From contig WION01000147.1 in the NCBI GenBank assembly GCA_015039365.1, positions 1 through 64,000 on the forward strand: a stretch of 64,000 nucleotides of DNA. Direction: 5' to 3'. Below the pieces are notes generated by a model, which worked only from the letters and a program-made list of their open reading frames with translations, searched no databases and was not told the DNA's origin. The position numbers and the translations under genes are program-made. This DNA is from Amanita rubescens (lineage: Eukaryota > Basidiomycota > Agaricomycetes > Agaricales > Amanitaceae). Below are positions 47,060 through 58,687 of this stretch, piece after piece. Within the stretch, counting starts at the first letter, position 1. Every line of letters starts with the position of its first letter.

Positions 47060-49800
47060 CACTGTATGTAAATGTGGCAGGACAGTGTGTACAACATTAT
47101 TTCAGTGTGTGTGGGACCACAGCTAATGTCTGGCAGGAGCATGTACAAAATACCATATGGTGTCCTGTGCACCATTCTAGCTGAAACTTACCTATGGTGT
47201 TGTGCACACTGTTCCACCTGACATTTGGATCTGGTATTCTGCACACTGTTCTACCTGATATTTAGGTATGGTGTTTTGTACAATGCCATCCTGACCAACA
47301 ATTTGGTATGGTGTCCTGCACACCATATTAGCTGTGAATCTTACATATGGTGTTGTGCACACTGTTCCACCTGACATGTAGATATGGTACTCTACACACT
47401 GAAACTTACTTATGGTGTTGTGCACACTGTTTTGCCAGACATTTTGGTATGGTGTCTGGCATACTATCCTGCCTGACAATTAGGTATGGTATTTTGTGCA
47501 CTGTTCTACCTGGCATAGAGCTATGGTATTTGGCCCACTGTCCTGCCTGACATTTAGATATGGTGTCCTGCACACCATTCTAGCTAGAACTTACCTATGG
47601 TGTTATGCACACCATTCCACCTGACATCTAGATATGGTATTGTGCACACTGTTTTACCTGACATTCAGGTATGGTGTTTTGTACACTATCTCAACCAACA
47701 ATTTGGTATGGTGTCCTGCACACCATATTAGCTAAACTTATGGTGCTGTGAATCACCAGCTCTGCACACTGTTCTGCCTGACATTCAGGTATGCATTTTG
47801 TGCACTGTCCTATCCAACAATTTGGCAGTGTGCCAATCACCATATCTAAGTCAGGTAGAATAGTTAACAAAACACCATACCAAAATGTCAACTAGGATAG
47901 TGTGCAAAACTCCATGTGTAAATCCCAAGCAGAACAGGGTACACAACACCAGAAGTAAGTTTCAGAGTATAGTGTGCAGGACACCGTACCAAATTGTTGG
48001 ATAGGACAGTGTACAAAACACATACCTAAATGTCAGGCAGAACAGAGCCAGTGTGCACAACACCATAAGTAAGTTTCAGCTAATATGGTGTGCAGGACAC
48101 CATACCAAATTGTTGGTCAGGACAGTGTATAAAACACCATAGCTAAATGGAACAGTGTGCAGAATACCATATCTAAATGTCTAGGTGGAACAGTTTGCAC
48201 AACACCATAAGTTCCAGCTAGAATTGTGCACAGGACACCATACCTAATTGTTGGGCAGAACAGTGTCTCAAACACCATATCTATATGTCAGGTAGAACAG
48301 TGTACAAAACACCATATCTATATGTCAGGTAGAACAGTGTACAAAACACCACACAAAATGTCAGCTGGGACAGTGTGTAATACACCTACCTGCAAAACAG
48401 TGTGCACAACACCATAAGTAAGTTTCAGCTAGAATTGTGCACAGGACACCATACCTAATTGTCGGGCAGAATAATATGCAGGACAGTGTGCCAAATACCA
48501 TATCTACATGTATGTCAGTAGAATAGTGCACAAAACACCATACCTAATTGTCAGGCAGGATAGTATTCAGGATACCATTCCAAAATATCAGGTGGGACAG
48601 TGTGTAAAACACCATAAGTGAGTTTCAGCTAGTATGGTGTGCATGACACCATACGAAATTGTTGGTCAGGACAGTGTATAAAACACCATAGCTAAATGGA
48701 ACAGTGTGCAGAATACCATATCCAAATGTCTAGGTGGAACAGTGTGCACAACACCATAAGCTTCAGCTAGAATTGTGCACAGGACACCATACCTAATTGT
48801 TGGGCAGAATAATATGCAGGACAGTGTGCCAAATACCATATCTACATATATGTCAGTAGAATAGTGCACAAAACACCATATCCAATTGTCAGGCAGAATA
48901 GTATTCAGGATACCATTCCAAAATATCAGGTGGGACAGTGTGTAAAACACCATAAGTAAGTTTCAGCTAGTATGGTGTGCATGACACCATACGAAATTGT
49001 TGGTCAGGACAGTGTATAAAACACCATAGCTAAATGGAACAGTGTGCAGAATACCATATCTAAATGTCTAGGTGGAACAGTGTGCACAACACCATAAGTT
49101 CCAGCTAGAATTGTGCACAAGACACCATACCTAATTGTTGGGCAGAATAATATGTAGGACAGTGTGCCAAATACCATATCTACATGAATGTCAGTAGAAT
49201 AGTGCACAAAATACCATACCTAATTGTCAGGCAGAATAGTATTCAGGATACCATTCCAAAATATCAGGTGGGACAGTGTGTAAAACACCATAAGTAAGTT
49301 TCAGCTAGTACGGTGTCATGCACACCATACCAAATTGTTGGTCAGGACAGTGTATAACACACCATAGCTAAATGGAACAGTGTGCAGAATACCATATCTA
49401 CATGTCTAGGTGGAACAGTGTGCACAACACCATAGGTAAGTTCTAGCTAGAATGGTGTGCAGGACACCATAAGTAAGATTCAGCTGGTATGGTGCACAGG
49501 ACACCATACCAAAATGTCAGTGTGCACAACACCATAGGTAAGATTCTGCTGGAATGGTGTACAAGACACCATACCAAAATGTCAGCAGGACAGTGTGTAA
49601 AACACCATACCTAAATGTCAGGCAAAACAGTGTGCACAACACCATACCCAATTGTTAGTCAAGACAGTGTACAAAACACCATACTACTAAATGTCAAGCA
49701 AAACAGTGTGCAGAATACCATATCTAAATGTCAGGTGGAATGGTGTGTAAATCACTATAGGTAAATTTTAGCTTGAATGGTGTGCACAGCACCATACCTG
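47060..49800. repeat. Right satellite array (338-bp higher-order repeat)
   Basis: Short units of about 40-60 bases, each with ACACCATA or TATGGTGT, vary more than in the left array. In the right half they form a higher-order repeat: TGTGTAAAACACCATAAGT recurs at 48601, 48939 and 49277, a period of 338 bases. The left part is in mostly inverted orientation relative to the right part, switching near 47850. No gene. Confidence 0.88.
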
Positions 49801-49865
49801 AGCGTCAAGTGGGAAGTCAATTGATAAATTTGGTAACCTAGTGTATAAACCTAGTGTATAAGTTT

Positions 49866-49964
49866 ATCACGTGACATGGGTACAGCGGGCTGTACCCGTT
49901 TTTTTTGCAGTAGGCTGTTACCGCTAGGAACCAATTGCACGTTGCTACCTGCCTCGCCTTCGGC
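49866..49964 (-). repeat. Right terminal inverted repeat of the KDZ transposon
   Basis: Counterpart of 34909-35004, described there. An additional local hairpin, GGGTACAGC/GCTGTACCC, lies at 49878-49897. Confidence 0.6.
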
Positions 49965-50240
49965 TTTGCGATAGTTCCATGACTGAATCCGGAAATTCGT
50001 GGACTTACAGAGGAACATCATGCAATCGATAAGCATTCATCAATCTACTGTCATTCACTCTGTCAAAGCATCACGAAACTCTGGCGCCTGGCGTGCATAT
50101 ATGGCTACTTTGTTCAAACCCTTCACAGCCTACGTTCGTCTCTCCCCGTCCCATCCTCCCTAGTATATATTACCTCTGCAAGTGAGTCTTGAGTTTTGAG
50201 ATACGTTACATTAGTTGTATCTATATAGGACGCAGACTAC

Positions 50241-52136
50241 ATGCTTGGATCAAAGTTCGTCCCGAAGCTTCCTCAACTTCACAAAGTCCAGCTTCCCAGC
50301 CTTCCACAACTTCCCAACCTTCCCAATCTTCACGACATTGCGCATCTCGTCTCGAGTTCATCGTCTTCTCGGAAACCAGCGACTCTGCGCGTAACCCCGA
50401 ATAACTGGATTACGGGTGAAATCCGTGAATGGTACGGAGCACATCGTCATACAGCCATCGACCGGCTGGAGCTTCGAAAGGAACATGAAGGGGTGAAACA
50501 CGAATTTATCGTGATATATCTTGAGGGCGGTTCAATGTATCGGATTGACAGGAGGGCTCTGAACGGTCCAAACACGGAAGCCGTATTGAAGGGCTGCGAG
50601 TCCGAGGACTCCATTGCGCCCGTCACCGCCGAAGAACTCAATCTTCTCAATACAACCACGGACACTATGGTCGCCCTCGAATTCAACGCATCTAAACCGG
50701 ACTTGTTCATCATCATCGCTATATGCGCAGCAATGCAGCAGAATCCGGAAACGAAGTTATACCACCTATATCACTACAATTGCTATTTTCATGCCCGTTC
50801 TGTTGTTTCTATCGTCATCCGTCAATGCTTGGTCGAGCACTCCGATGCGTTGTGTTCGAACGCAGGAGTCCGTTGGGACATTGCCACCCAACCTGCCTTA
50901 TCCGACGAAGAAATAGCTAGTACGGATTGGGGTGTTTTGAGAACCGCGGTTAGGATGGCAGCAGTTACGGCCCTGGAGCGATTGATATGGCCTATCGTCC
51001 AGGTACATTCTGCGACCTACGAAATCGACGAGGAAGAGCTGCGGAAAATCGTCTCAGCCGTGATTGAAGACGCGACGGCGAGGGTCATAAGCGATTCCAT
51101 TAAGGATGAATTGCTGTACTCCTTATACAAGGAGGTACTCGGTGTTGCTAATTCGACTCTGTGGCGGGACAACCTTGGACAGAACCTCTCGGATTACAAG
51201 CACAAGGGCAAATGTGAGGTAGTCGCGGGAATAATCATGTCAGAACTCTTGGAGGCCCACAAAAAAGAAGAAGGCCTTCTCGAGGCAATAGGATCCAGAG
51301 TTCAGAACGCCCTCATGTCCCAACCGCCGACTCCATCATCTCCCACCCAGCCAGACCCTGAACCCAAGGAAGAGGCTCCGTCATCCCCAATCCATGCACC
51401 TAAAAATCTAATGCGATCGATGAAGATGACAACGCAAGCTATGACTCGTCATATTTCAATAGCCCGTGAGTTTTGTCTTCCGATCTCTTAGCCTTTTTTA
51501 ACGGTATTTTAGAAAAGAAGATTCAGGAGTCTCCCATGATGGCGTCTGGGACATTGCTTAACAAGGCAGTGGGGGAAGTAGCGAACTTGTCGCCTGCAGT
51601 ATTCCGGAAATACATCAAGCAGTTTATCCCGCCGGTGGAGTTCCGGAAGCAAATCGACGACGCACTGATAGAATGGAGGTTGAAGGATGAAATCGTGGAG
51701 AACATCATTAATAATCTCCTGCTGAAATCTGACGGGGATATACCGGAGTCAATGATTCGAATCTTTGTCGAGAAAGAGGTAAAAGAAATCCACGTGTCTT
51801 TAGATTCACTGAGCTAACGGATGCTGGAAGGCCGAACAAGTGCGGACGCATGTAGCGCTGCAGGAGCATGTTCTCCGTATGACACGGGATCATAGTAAAA
51901 TGGTCGCGCGAGTCGTCGTCGGATCGACAGAGGAAGGCGTGTACAGCAAACTGCGACAGAAGATGGAAGATATATGGAAAGATGTGCAACCGCTATCAAT
52001 TTCGCAGTCATGGGTTAGAGAGGCATACATGCGACTCACGGCTGCCGTTAAAGAAAGCATCCACACGGTGGTACACGACTGTATATACCATCTACATCAC
52101 CGGGCGGCGAATCCACAAGCACCTGCAAAGTCTTGA
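50241..52136 (+). CDS. Hypothetical protein, 598 aa, fungal family not recognised
   Basis: Three exons (50241-51465, 51513-51778, 51831-52136) join in frame; the introns have GT-AG ends and the second has a CTAAC branch site. The N-terminus is Leu/Pro/Ser-rich (KLPQLHKVQLPSLPQLPNLPNL). A folded part follows, about residues 50-260, with YHLYHYNCYFHARSVVSIVIRQCL, a Cys/His/aromatic motif that I believe recurs in uncharacterised Agaricomycete proteins. The rest is mostly charged helix with a Pro-rich linker around residue 375. No catalytic motif, signal peptide or membrane segment is evident. It lies just outside the KDZ transposon. Confidence 0.7.
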
Positions 52137-52768
52137 TCAGTCGATGCCTCTACTATGTGCCACATATCTAATATGGGTATTTCTGATTTTTCTCAATGTA
52201 TAATAGGAAGTGGATGGATGACCGAACGATGGCCAGCATCTTGTCAGACGGCGTTTGGTAGGTACTATATAATCTACGGTCGCTATCTTTGTAACACATG
52301 TATTTGTTGCGTATTTTTGTATCTCGTGTCCTTATCATTGAAGCAAATATACACTTAGATCATATACTGGAGCATATGATAACGGAACTTGTTCTGAACA
52401 GGTTGGGCGCTGATGAGACTTTGATCGGTCAAGTGGACCAGACGATTGGGCCAACTTCGATTCTGCCCCTTACAACAACTTTCATTCCATTCATTTGAAA
52501 GTGACGCAAACTTTTGATGGAAAAGATACTTTGGGCAAGTATCCTTATGCAACGAACCGAGGCTGCGTTCTTCAAGAATTGGTAAACAACTATGATATGA
52601 ACGACCACGGGACAGGTTCACGTGTAGAACCTGCTGCGCGTCGAACGGCGACATTTATATTTCATATCCTAATGAGAGTTGTACATGTTGCATACAATGA
52701 GTGGATATGACGATTGGGTTATCCCTTTTGAGTATCGTGCAAAGTGGTGAAAAAAGGCGAGATGTAGA
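52137..52768. other. Intergenic region, nothing recognised
   Basis: Convergent end of the 598-aa gene and of RPS14. Short open frames have no protein features. Confidence 0.5.
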
Positions 52769-53462
52769 TCACAGACGACGACCACGGCGACCACCCTATA
52801 AAAGTAAAATATTCAATCAACTGTTCTTGACTTTAGAGGTGAGTCATTTACCTTGCGCCTTGTAGAGTCAGTAGGAACAGGCGTCACATCCTCAATACGG
52901 CCAATACGCATGCCAGCGCGGGCAAGGGCACGGAGAGCGCTCTGGGCACCAGGGCCAGGTGTTTTCGTACCGGTACCTCCGGTTGCTCTCAGTTTGATGT
53001 GGAGAGCTGTAATTCCGACTTCACGGCAACGGGCTGCAACATCCTGGGCTGCAAGCATGGCAGCGTAAGGTGATGACTCGTCACGGTCGGCCTTGACCTT
53101 CATTCCACCTACTCGCGCCCATCGTATCAGTACTCTGCAAGGGCTTGATCGTCAGAAATACGTGCCTGTAACGCGAGATATAGTTTCCCGACCGGAGAGA
53201 TCAGTGACGTGAACAAAAGTGTCGTTGAATGATGCATATATGTGTGCAACGCCGAACACGTTCTCGCCCTCTGCAACTTGGGGGCCAAGAGAGACAGTCG
53301 TCTCTTCTTTGGGAGCTTTGGCTTTCTTGGGTGCCTATGATAGGTACATCGACAGTCAGCTCGTGCGATCCATTGAAAATCCATGAAATTGAAAGCGGAA
53401 AACGTGCACTAGCGTACACCAGACCGCATTCCAGTATATATCAAAGCAATTGGACTCACCAT
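52769..53462 (-). CDS. RPS14: 40S ribosomal protein S14 (uS11)
   Basis: Four exons (53462-53460, 53334-53166, 53108-52852, 52795-52769) give 151 aa. The protein is unmistakable: [18 protein letters not shown]..., [62 protein letters not shown] and the tail GGRRGRRL. It binds the platform of the small ribosomal subunit near the mRNA exit. The first exon contains only the ATG codon. The second intron (53109-53165) appears to start with GC (ACAG|GCACGT) and end in AG, because only that splice gives the conserved SRVTGGMKVK. Confidence 0.97.
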
Positions 53463-53785
53463 CTTGAATAATTTGGTGCAGAGACCTTGAGGATGACTTG
53501 ACGACCAAGGACCGCGCAAGATTCTGTGTTTGTGTGCTTAAGCAAATAAGTCACAATAAGTACAAAGAAGGGTCGGATCTTGATCGATGATATATTGATA
53601 ATCTAATCGCTATCGCGTAGTACAGCAATTTATCCGATATGTGACAGTCGTTGCGATAAACCAATTACATTATGCATACATTTTCGGATTCCTCTGGCCC
53701 ATCTGAAGACCCTTTTTGCTTAAATAGAGCAGATCTGCCGCCAGTGTTCTCCATTCCATCCTCACCTGATTGTATTTTCTAAGAC

Positions 53786-54155
53786 ATGGCTCCCAACCCA
53801 CAATGTGCTGCCCTCGCCGCCGCGAAAGCTAAGTCAGGTCTGTGTTTATATTCTGGTCACTGTTCTACCTATGTCTGAACACAGTTATTAGGGCTTTCGT
53901 ATGGTCAGATTGCTGAGAAGATCGGAACCAATGAGCAGCATGTTATCGACAGTGAGTAGTTGAATCGATATCCATGAAATCGATATTTATTCTCATTGTC
54001 TAGTCTGCACTGGAGCCAAGAAACCTACTGCCAGCGAGTTCACGTCTCTCGCGAACGTTTTAAATATTACTGATGCTGTATGTGATTTCATCTGTCCTGG
54101 TAGACATCAGCTAACTTGCATCTAGCTTCCCCATGACAGTGCTCATACTGCTTGA
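53786..54155 (+). CDS. Small cyanase-N-terminal-like helix-turn-helix protein, 71 aa
   Basis: Four exons (53786-53837, 53892-53951, 54004-54077, 54126-54155) join exactly in phase. The protein, MAPNPQCAALAAAKAKSG..., has an HTH of the lambda-repressor/cyanase type: LSYGQIAEKIGTNEQHVIDI then CTGAKKPTASEFTSLANVL. It ends DALPHDSAHTA, where cyanases continue into the catalytic domain. The catalytic Arg/Glu/Ser region is missing, so it is not an active cyanate lyase. It could be a regulator or a conserved stand-alone HTH protein. It is too split to appear as one open frame. Confidence 0.7.
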
Positions 54156-54280
54156 TGCGCCCTATCGGCTATGTATGATACGATTCAATGTACACTAAAC
54201 TACATTAGCTCTGAAGCCAGATTCAACCGATGATCCAGAACGTTCGCTTGAGGTCTATTGGCGTGATCAATATTTCAATT

Positions 54281-54604
54281 CTAGGGCCCAGCCACCGGAA
54301 CGTACTCCACACAGCTCATCCTTATGTAGACCTCCACAGGGATGAAGCGAGGAGAACTTCGCTTACGCTTACTACTAGTCCGTTTTAAAATAGTCTCTTG
54401 ACAGTCTAGTGCACGGCCGCGGACCAAGATTATATCACGTTCAACGTCAACTTCTATCTCAGCGCCTCTCAAACTCCATTTAGCTTCTAAATTCAGTTCA
54501 GAATGCTCTGACGCTCTGACGGATTTTGATGAACCATCCCAATGGCTATTCGAAAATGCAAGTGACTTGTCTTTGCACTGCGGCGCATTTTCTATTTCGA
54601 GCAA
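54281..54604 (-). CDS. Possible last exon of an unrecognised minus-strand gene
   Basis: The open frame (LEIENAPQCKDKSLAF...VEVYIRMSCVEYVPVAGP) is acidic then basic and looks more protein-like than its neighbours. A second candidate exon (LTPKHVSEFRGLTDGEEIRAIVEL) lies upstream at about 54760-54685, but I could not find splice sites that join them in frame. It may be a short gene downstream of NOC4 or a chance frame. Confidence 0.3.
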   Translation of the reverse strand: MLEIENAPQCKDKSLAFSNSHWDGSSKSVRASEHSELNLEAKWSLRGAEIEVDVERDIILVRGRALDCQETILKRTSSKRKRSSPRFIPVEVYIRMSCVEYVPVAGP

Positions 54605-54955
54605 GAGTCCGTCAGCTAGAGGGGATCATCAGTTTTGAAGGTGATATAATAAGTCTTTGCCGCTATGTGAGTATGCTTCAGAGTTCAACTATCGCGCGTA
54701 TCTCTTCACCGTCTGTTAGACCGCGGAATTCGCTAACATGTTTTGGCGTCAAATTTAGACCCACGTCGCAAGATCTATGCGCTCGTGTTATGCGTGATGT
54801 TGTTTAACACATTCCATGCAGCAACATTCATGATCAGGACAATAACATACCCACAACAGACGCCCGAGTCAAATGTCAAACACATGTTCGAATGTATCAT
54901 CTCCCTGACACGCGCCTGGCCCGTCACGCCACCAGCAAAAGCAAGAACATCCAGA

Positions 54956-57241
54956 TCAAAACGTCCAGAGCTCGCTAACAACGTCAGTGCCAACTTGAAC
55001 CGGGTCGTCCCCTCCGTCCTCCAAGGTCGTACCCGCGATGCCGTCCGATTTCCCGGAAAACGCCAGCATAGGTCGATCGATATCCATCGCCAATGCAGGT
55101 TCCTTCTTGATCTTTCGATTAACTTCCGTGTCGAAGAGCTTGTAGCAGAGACGGGACAAGTAAGCATCAGAGTGGAGATTCGAGTATGTGGACATACCGT
55201 GTGATAGGTGTGGTCCAGGAAATCTTCCATTGTGTATCCCGGTTTTGTAAAGGCTTCAGAAAACACCTTTGCCAGCGTTGATACGGCAGAATGGTAGTGT
55301 GATCGATGAGTGTACAGCTCCCACATAGAGCTTGACAGAGCCTGCGTAAGCAAGGGATTCGGCTCATCCGCCAAGAAGGGGTCTAGATAAAACGTTAGGC
55401 GATGATTTGGGGGAGATGCCGGAGACGAGTGGCGTTACCATTGAACTCCCTATCGTCTTCTCCCGTAGAATGAATCATGACCATCAACGCTGGATGACGC
55501 TTCAAAATGTTATAGGTAAATGGGATAATCATGACAATCGCAGCCGGCGGAGCTGATAATGAAAGCCGCGACAGCCTTTTGACGAAAGATGCCAAGATTG
55601 CAGCAGGAAGGTGGCTGAAAAAGTGCCAACTCAATTTGATTGATATACACGGGGCAAAATACACGTACGAAGAGCTGAGAAAGAGCTCCGTCATGCGGAA
55701 AAATCGGGCTCTATGTTTTAGATGCAGAACGTTGCGGTCTAAGAACGCATATAAACGCGTGTAGAACGAAGGATAGTCACTATGAGAGAAGAGTACCAAT
55801 TTTAGCAGGAGACCTTTCGTAGGCGATTTTCAAGAATCACGTACAGGTTATAGTCTTTCATGAGGGTGAACAACGCGTTGAAGGCCAGCAAACCAACTGC
55901 ACCGCCTGAAATATAGAATAAAAATTCATCAGTTATGATTCTGTCAGCACTAATGATACCTGGCCTACCGTAATCAATGCATGAGCCAACCCAATCCATA
56001 ACAAGAACAGCTCGGGTTAGGTGAGGCAACACTCCTCTGTGCATGACGTTCAAAGCGCGCAGAACCTGCTCCTTGCTTGCGGAAGTATCGTCTTCAACCG
56101 TGAGGCGAGGCAACAATGTCAACCAGGCGCGAGTGAACACCGCGCGGTGTGACTCGAGAGAGTGAAGGGACTGATGGATGGTTAATGTATGCAGCCGCGC
56201 CCGTGGTTGAGCTGATGTGGCACTTTGAGCGTCGTCCGGAGAGTCGAAAAATTTGCGCCAATCGTCATTCTCATTTGTATTTTCTTCCAGGTCTTCCATC
56301 ACCTCATCTTCCTCATCACTTACCTCGATTCCACCAGCCGAAATCTTCTTTTTGACGTACTTTGGTTTCGGAGGTTTGGTTCCCAGCTCGGGAACCCACC
56401 ATTCGCTCAGCTCAGCTTGTTCCGTTGGGAATGTCGTTAGCCGCACCAAAATCGAAAGAAGGTTTGAGGGTAAGTGTCGATGTGTCTTTGGCGGTGTTGC
56501 ATTAAGTAAGGTACTGTTAGCAGAAAAAAAACCATTAAGGAGGAGCAAAAAAAAAGTAAGATGTGACATACGCTGCGTCGCGGAGGAAAAACCACCGAAT
56601 GTCATCGTAGACGCTGAACCATGTCTCAAGGAAATGTTCTAAAACATCTTGGTCGATGATGCCATCCGAACTTTGCTTCCCTCGAGAGCAGGGTGGGCAC
56701 AGGAGGAGATGAGACACGATCTTGCGGAAATGGGACATGTGGAATTGAGGTTGCAGAGTAGGCGCGTTGGAATGTGATGATGACAGGTGTTTTTGAAGTG
56801 AGAATAATATCTGTAACGCGGAGATCTATACGACGTCAATAAGCAAGGCCAAAAGGATAATGATCGTAAGATAACACGTACTCGAAGCATCTTTTCCTCG
56901 TCTTTCATCAACCCACCTAAAAATTCGACATAGGTATTCAGCCGTTCCCACAACCAGGTTTTAACAATCCTTGCTGCTTCATCTCCGCCGGTACTGAGTT
57001 TGGTGTTCGTTATCAATTGTACGAAAACTCGGTAGAGTGCATAAACTGCTTTTGAAGTGTTTTGAGCGTCGCGCGCTGCGACCGCGAGGTCGAGGAGATC
57101 AGCCAGGGAGTTTAACGATGCATTCGTGGAAATAGCGTGCGTAACATCGTCTTCTAGACGTTTGACTGACGTTCCAAAGCTTGCATCGTCTTTGACTTTG
57201 CGTTTCTTGCTAGGTGGAAGAGAGCTAATGTGTCCAGGCAT
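54956..57241 (-). CDS. NOC4: NOC4, nucleolar complex protein 4 (CBF/Mak21 family)
   Basis: Eight exons (57241-56882, 56825-56572, 56513-55969, 55905-55845, 55779-55669, 55614-55439, 55382-55198, 55138-54956) join with consistent phases into 624 aa. The start is MPGHISSLPPSKKRKV. The C-terminal half has the CBF/Mak21 signature: GGAVGLLAFNALFTLM, DYPSFYTRLYAFLD, HLKHRARFFRMTELFL, LPAAILASFVKRLSRLSL, ILKRHPALMVMIH and DPFLADEPNP. NOC4 works with NOP14 in the nucleolus in small-subunit processing and export. An acidic insert (VSDEEDEVMEDLEENTNEND) lies near the middle. The length is a little above yeast Noc4. It ends LFDTEVNRKIKKEPALA plus a short variable tail. Confidence 0.93.
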
Positions 57242-57894
57242 AGCGGCCGTGAGAATTCCCAAAAATCCAAGTTGCCGAATTCCGCGGATGTCATCCCATT
57301 CCAACAACGCGCTGGGTTGTGCCCACGCCGACGCTGCGACCAACGCAAGGCAAAGAGTTCGGAGGCACGACGACTCTGTCACCAGCGGGCTCTACGCAAC
57401 CGAATACTGACGAGTCAGGCCGTCAAGTGAAAGCATGCCATATAGGCATGGGAATCCTGGTGGACGGGTTGCGTGCGGCGACAGTACCTGAAGCACCGAA
57501 TCAATGTTTCGAACAACAATGGGCGGTGTATACAATAGCGTACTATACTTCTCCACTAATTCACGAAACAAGGCTAGTCTGGACGACGCGCCGCGATCGG
57601 TTCTTTCTGGCCATCTCGGACATCTGCCAGTTGAAGCTTCAAGATCCGGTATTTCTTGACATCTATCACATGCTTGGTACGACTCTGCGGAGCCCAGGTG
57701 TGCACTATGACGATTTTATTCTCCTTTGAAATGCCCATAGCCTGGAGAAGATGAACATCTTTCAAACTATTTTACTTCAAATCTTTTCAGCTCGAAGCTC
57801 GAAAGCTCGGAGCACGACGTCTTAGCCATGTCTCGCGCGCGCACCCTTTATAAGGAAGGGCATCCTGGGCATCATAGCCGTTGTAATCGGCGCG
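57242..57894. other. Upstream region of NOC4, nothing recognised
   Basis: Open frames at 57319-57729 (plus) and 57574-57765 (minus) have no domain. A CTTTATAAGG TATA-like box lies at about 57849-57858. Confidence 0.4.
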
Positions 57895-58191
57895 ATGCAT
57901 GGCCAAACTAGTATCTCTCAGCTTCCATCGGAAACCTATCTTGCCCAGCCTCGAAACGACTCACTACCCCGTGCTCGACCACTATTGGTTCTGTCCTTCC
58001 AACGTCCTGATGTGAGGAGGAACAGGCACAGGGGACGCGTGAGATATGGCGGCGGAGCATATCCGGGGAATGTTTTTCCACCCGCGTTTTCTAGTTCCGC
58101 TCGTACTTACTATGCTTCGGTTCAGCGTGCTTTAGCCAGATACCTGGCTCTACAGCAATTGATTAACGTTCCTGGGGGTAAACATCAATGA
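57895..58191 (+). CDS. Small hypothetical protein, 98 aa
   Basis: The ATG lies about 40 bases after a TATA-like box. The predicted protein is Arg/Tyr-rich (RRNRHRGRVRYGGGAYPG) with a helical end (SVQRALARYLALQQLI). No family is recognised and no intron is needed. It may be a chance frame. Confidence 0.3.
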   Translation: MHGQTSISQLPSETYLAQPRNDSLPRARPLLVLSFQRPDVRRNRHRGRVRYGGGAYPGNVFPPAFSSSARTYYASVQRALARYLALQQLINVPGGKHQ

Positions 58192-58687
58192 CATCTTGTC
58201 GTGTATGTCATGAATGTCTATTCCATTGCATCGCCACATTTTTGGCGATGAGTCTCTGTCCTTTCTGTTCAACACGTTGCAGCGTCTCCACTACAGCCGA
58301 TCAGTGATGACTAGGAGAAACTAAGTGGATTCCATGTTCACATTCAGGCCCTTCAGGCAATTGCTCTCTGGCGCTACTTAATAAACACCGCAGCAGTTGT
58401 CCGATTTATTTCTTTTGCAGTCCTTAGATTGTACGTCATGTTGCCACTTCACACAAGTGAAACGAATGAAGTAACACATTAGGCAGTGCGGTCAAGGATT
58501 GCGTGTGATTCTTTTGTCTGCGCATCATCTTGAGACCTGATGGCGATGCAAGCCTCACCGGAAATCCGCCCAATGAATTTGAATGCGGTTTGCACACCTT
58601 TCGAGCGTAACTTTGTTCTCATCCTTATTTATCATGATGATCCGTAGCTAGGTCCCATATTTCATCTCCGATCCTCCGGCTGGGACA
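58192..58687. other. Intergenic region before the NACHT gene
   Basis: No coding features recognised. Confidence 0.5.

Larger units (their letters stand above)
34909..49964. mobile_element. ~15-kb KDZ-type DNA transposon with subterminal satellite arrays and passenger genes
   Basis: Imperfect inverted repeats of about 95 bases (34909-35004 and 49866-49964) share GGTAGCA, GTAAC-GCCTAC, GGTACAGCC and a TCACGTGA/TCACATGA motif in the same order. Immediately inside each lies a satellite array built on ACACCATA/TATGGTGT. Between the arrays are an intact KDZ-family transposase gene and three other genes. TIR, array, genes, array, TIR is a self-contained layout. No clean target duplication is visible; flanks TGCGACATA (left) and TTGCGATAG (right) are similar but not equal. 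The exact ends may be off by some tens of bases. Confidence 0.65.

Noticed and set aside
47060..49800. Regular repeats that could suggest a CRISPR array
   Set aside because: Units are degenerate, have no unique spacers of constant length, and the genome is eukaryotic. It is a satellite.
57319..57729. 136-codon plus-strand frame upstream of NOC4
   Set aside because: It overlaps the region upstream of NOC4 antisense, with no domain and no supporting splice or promoter signal.
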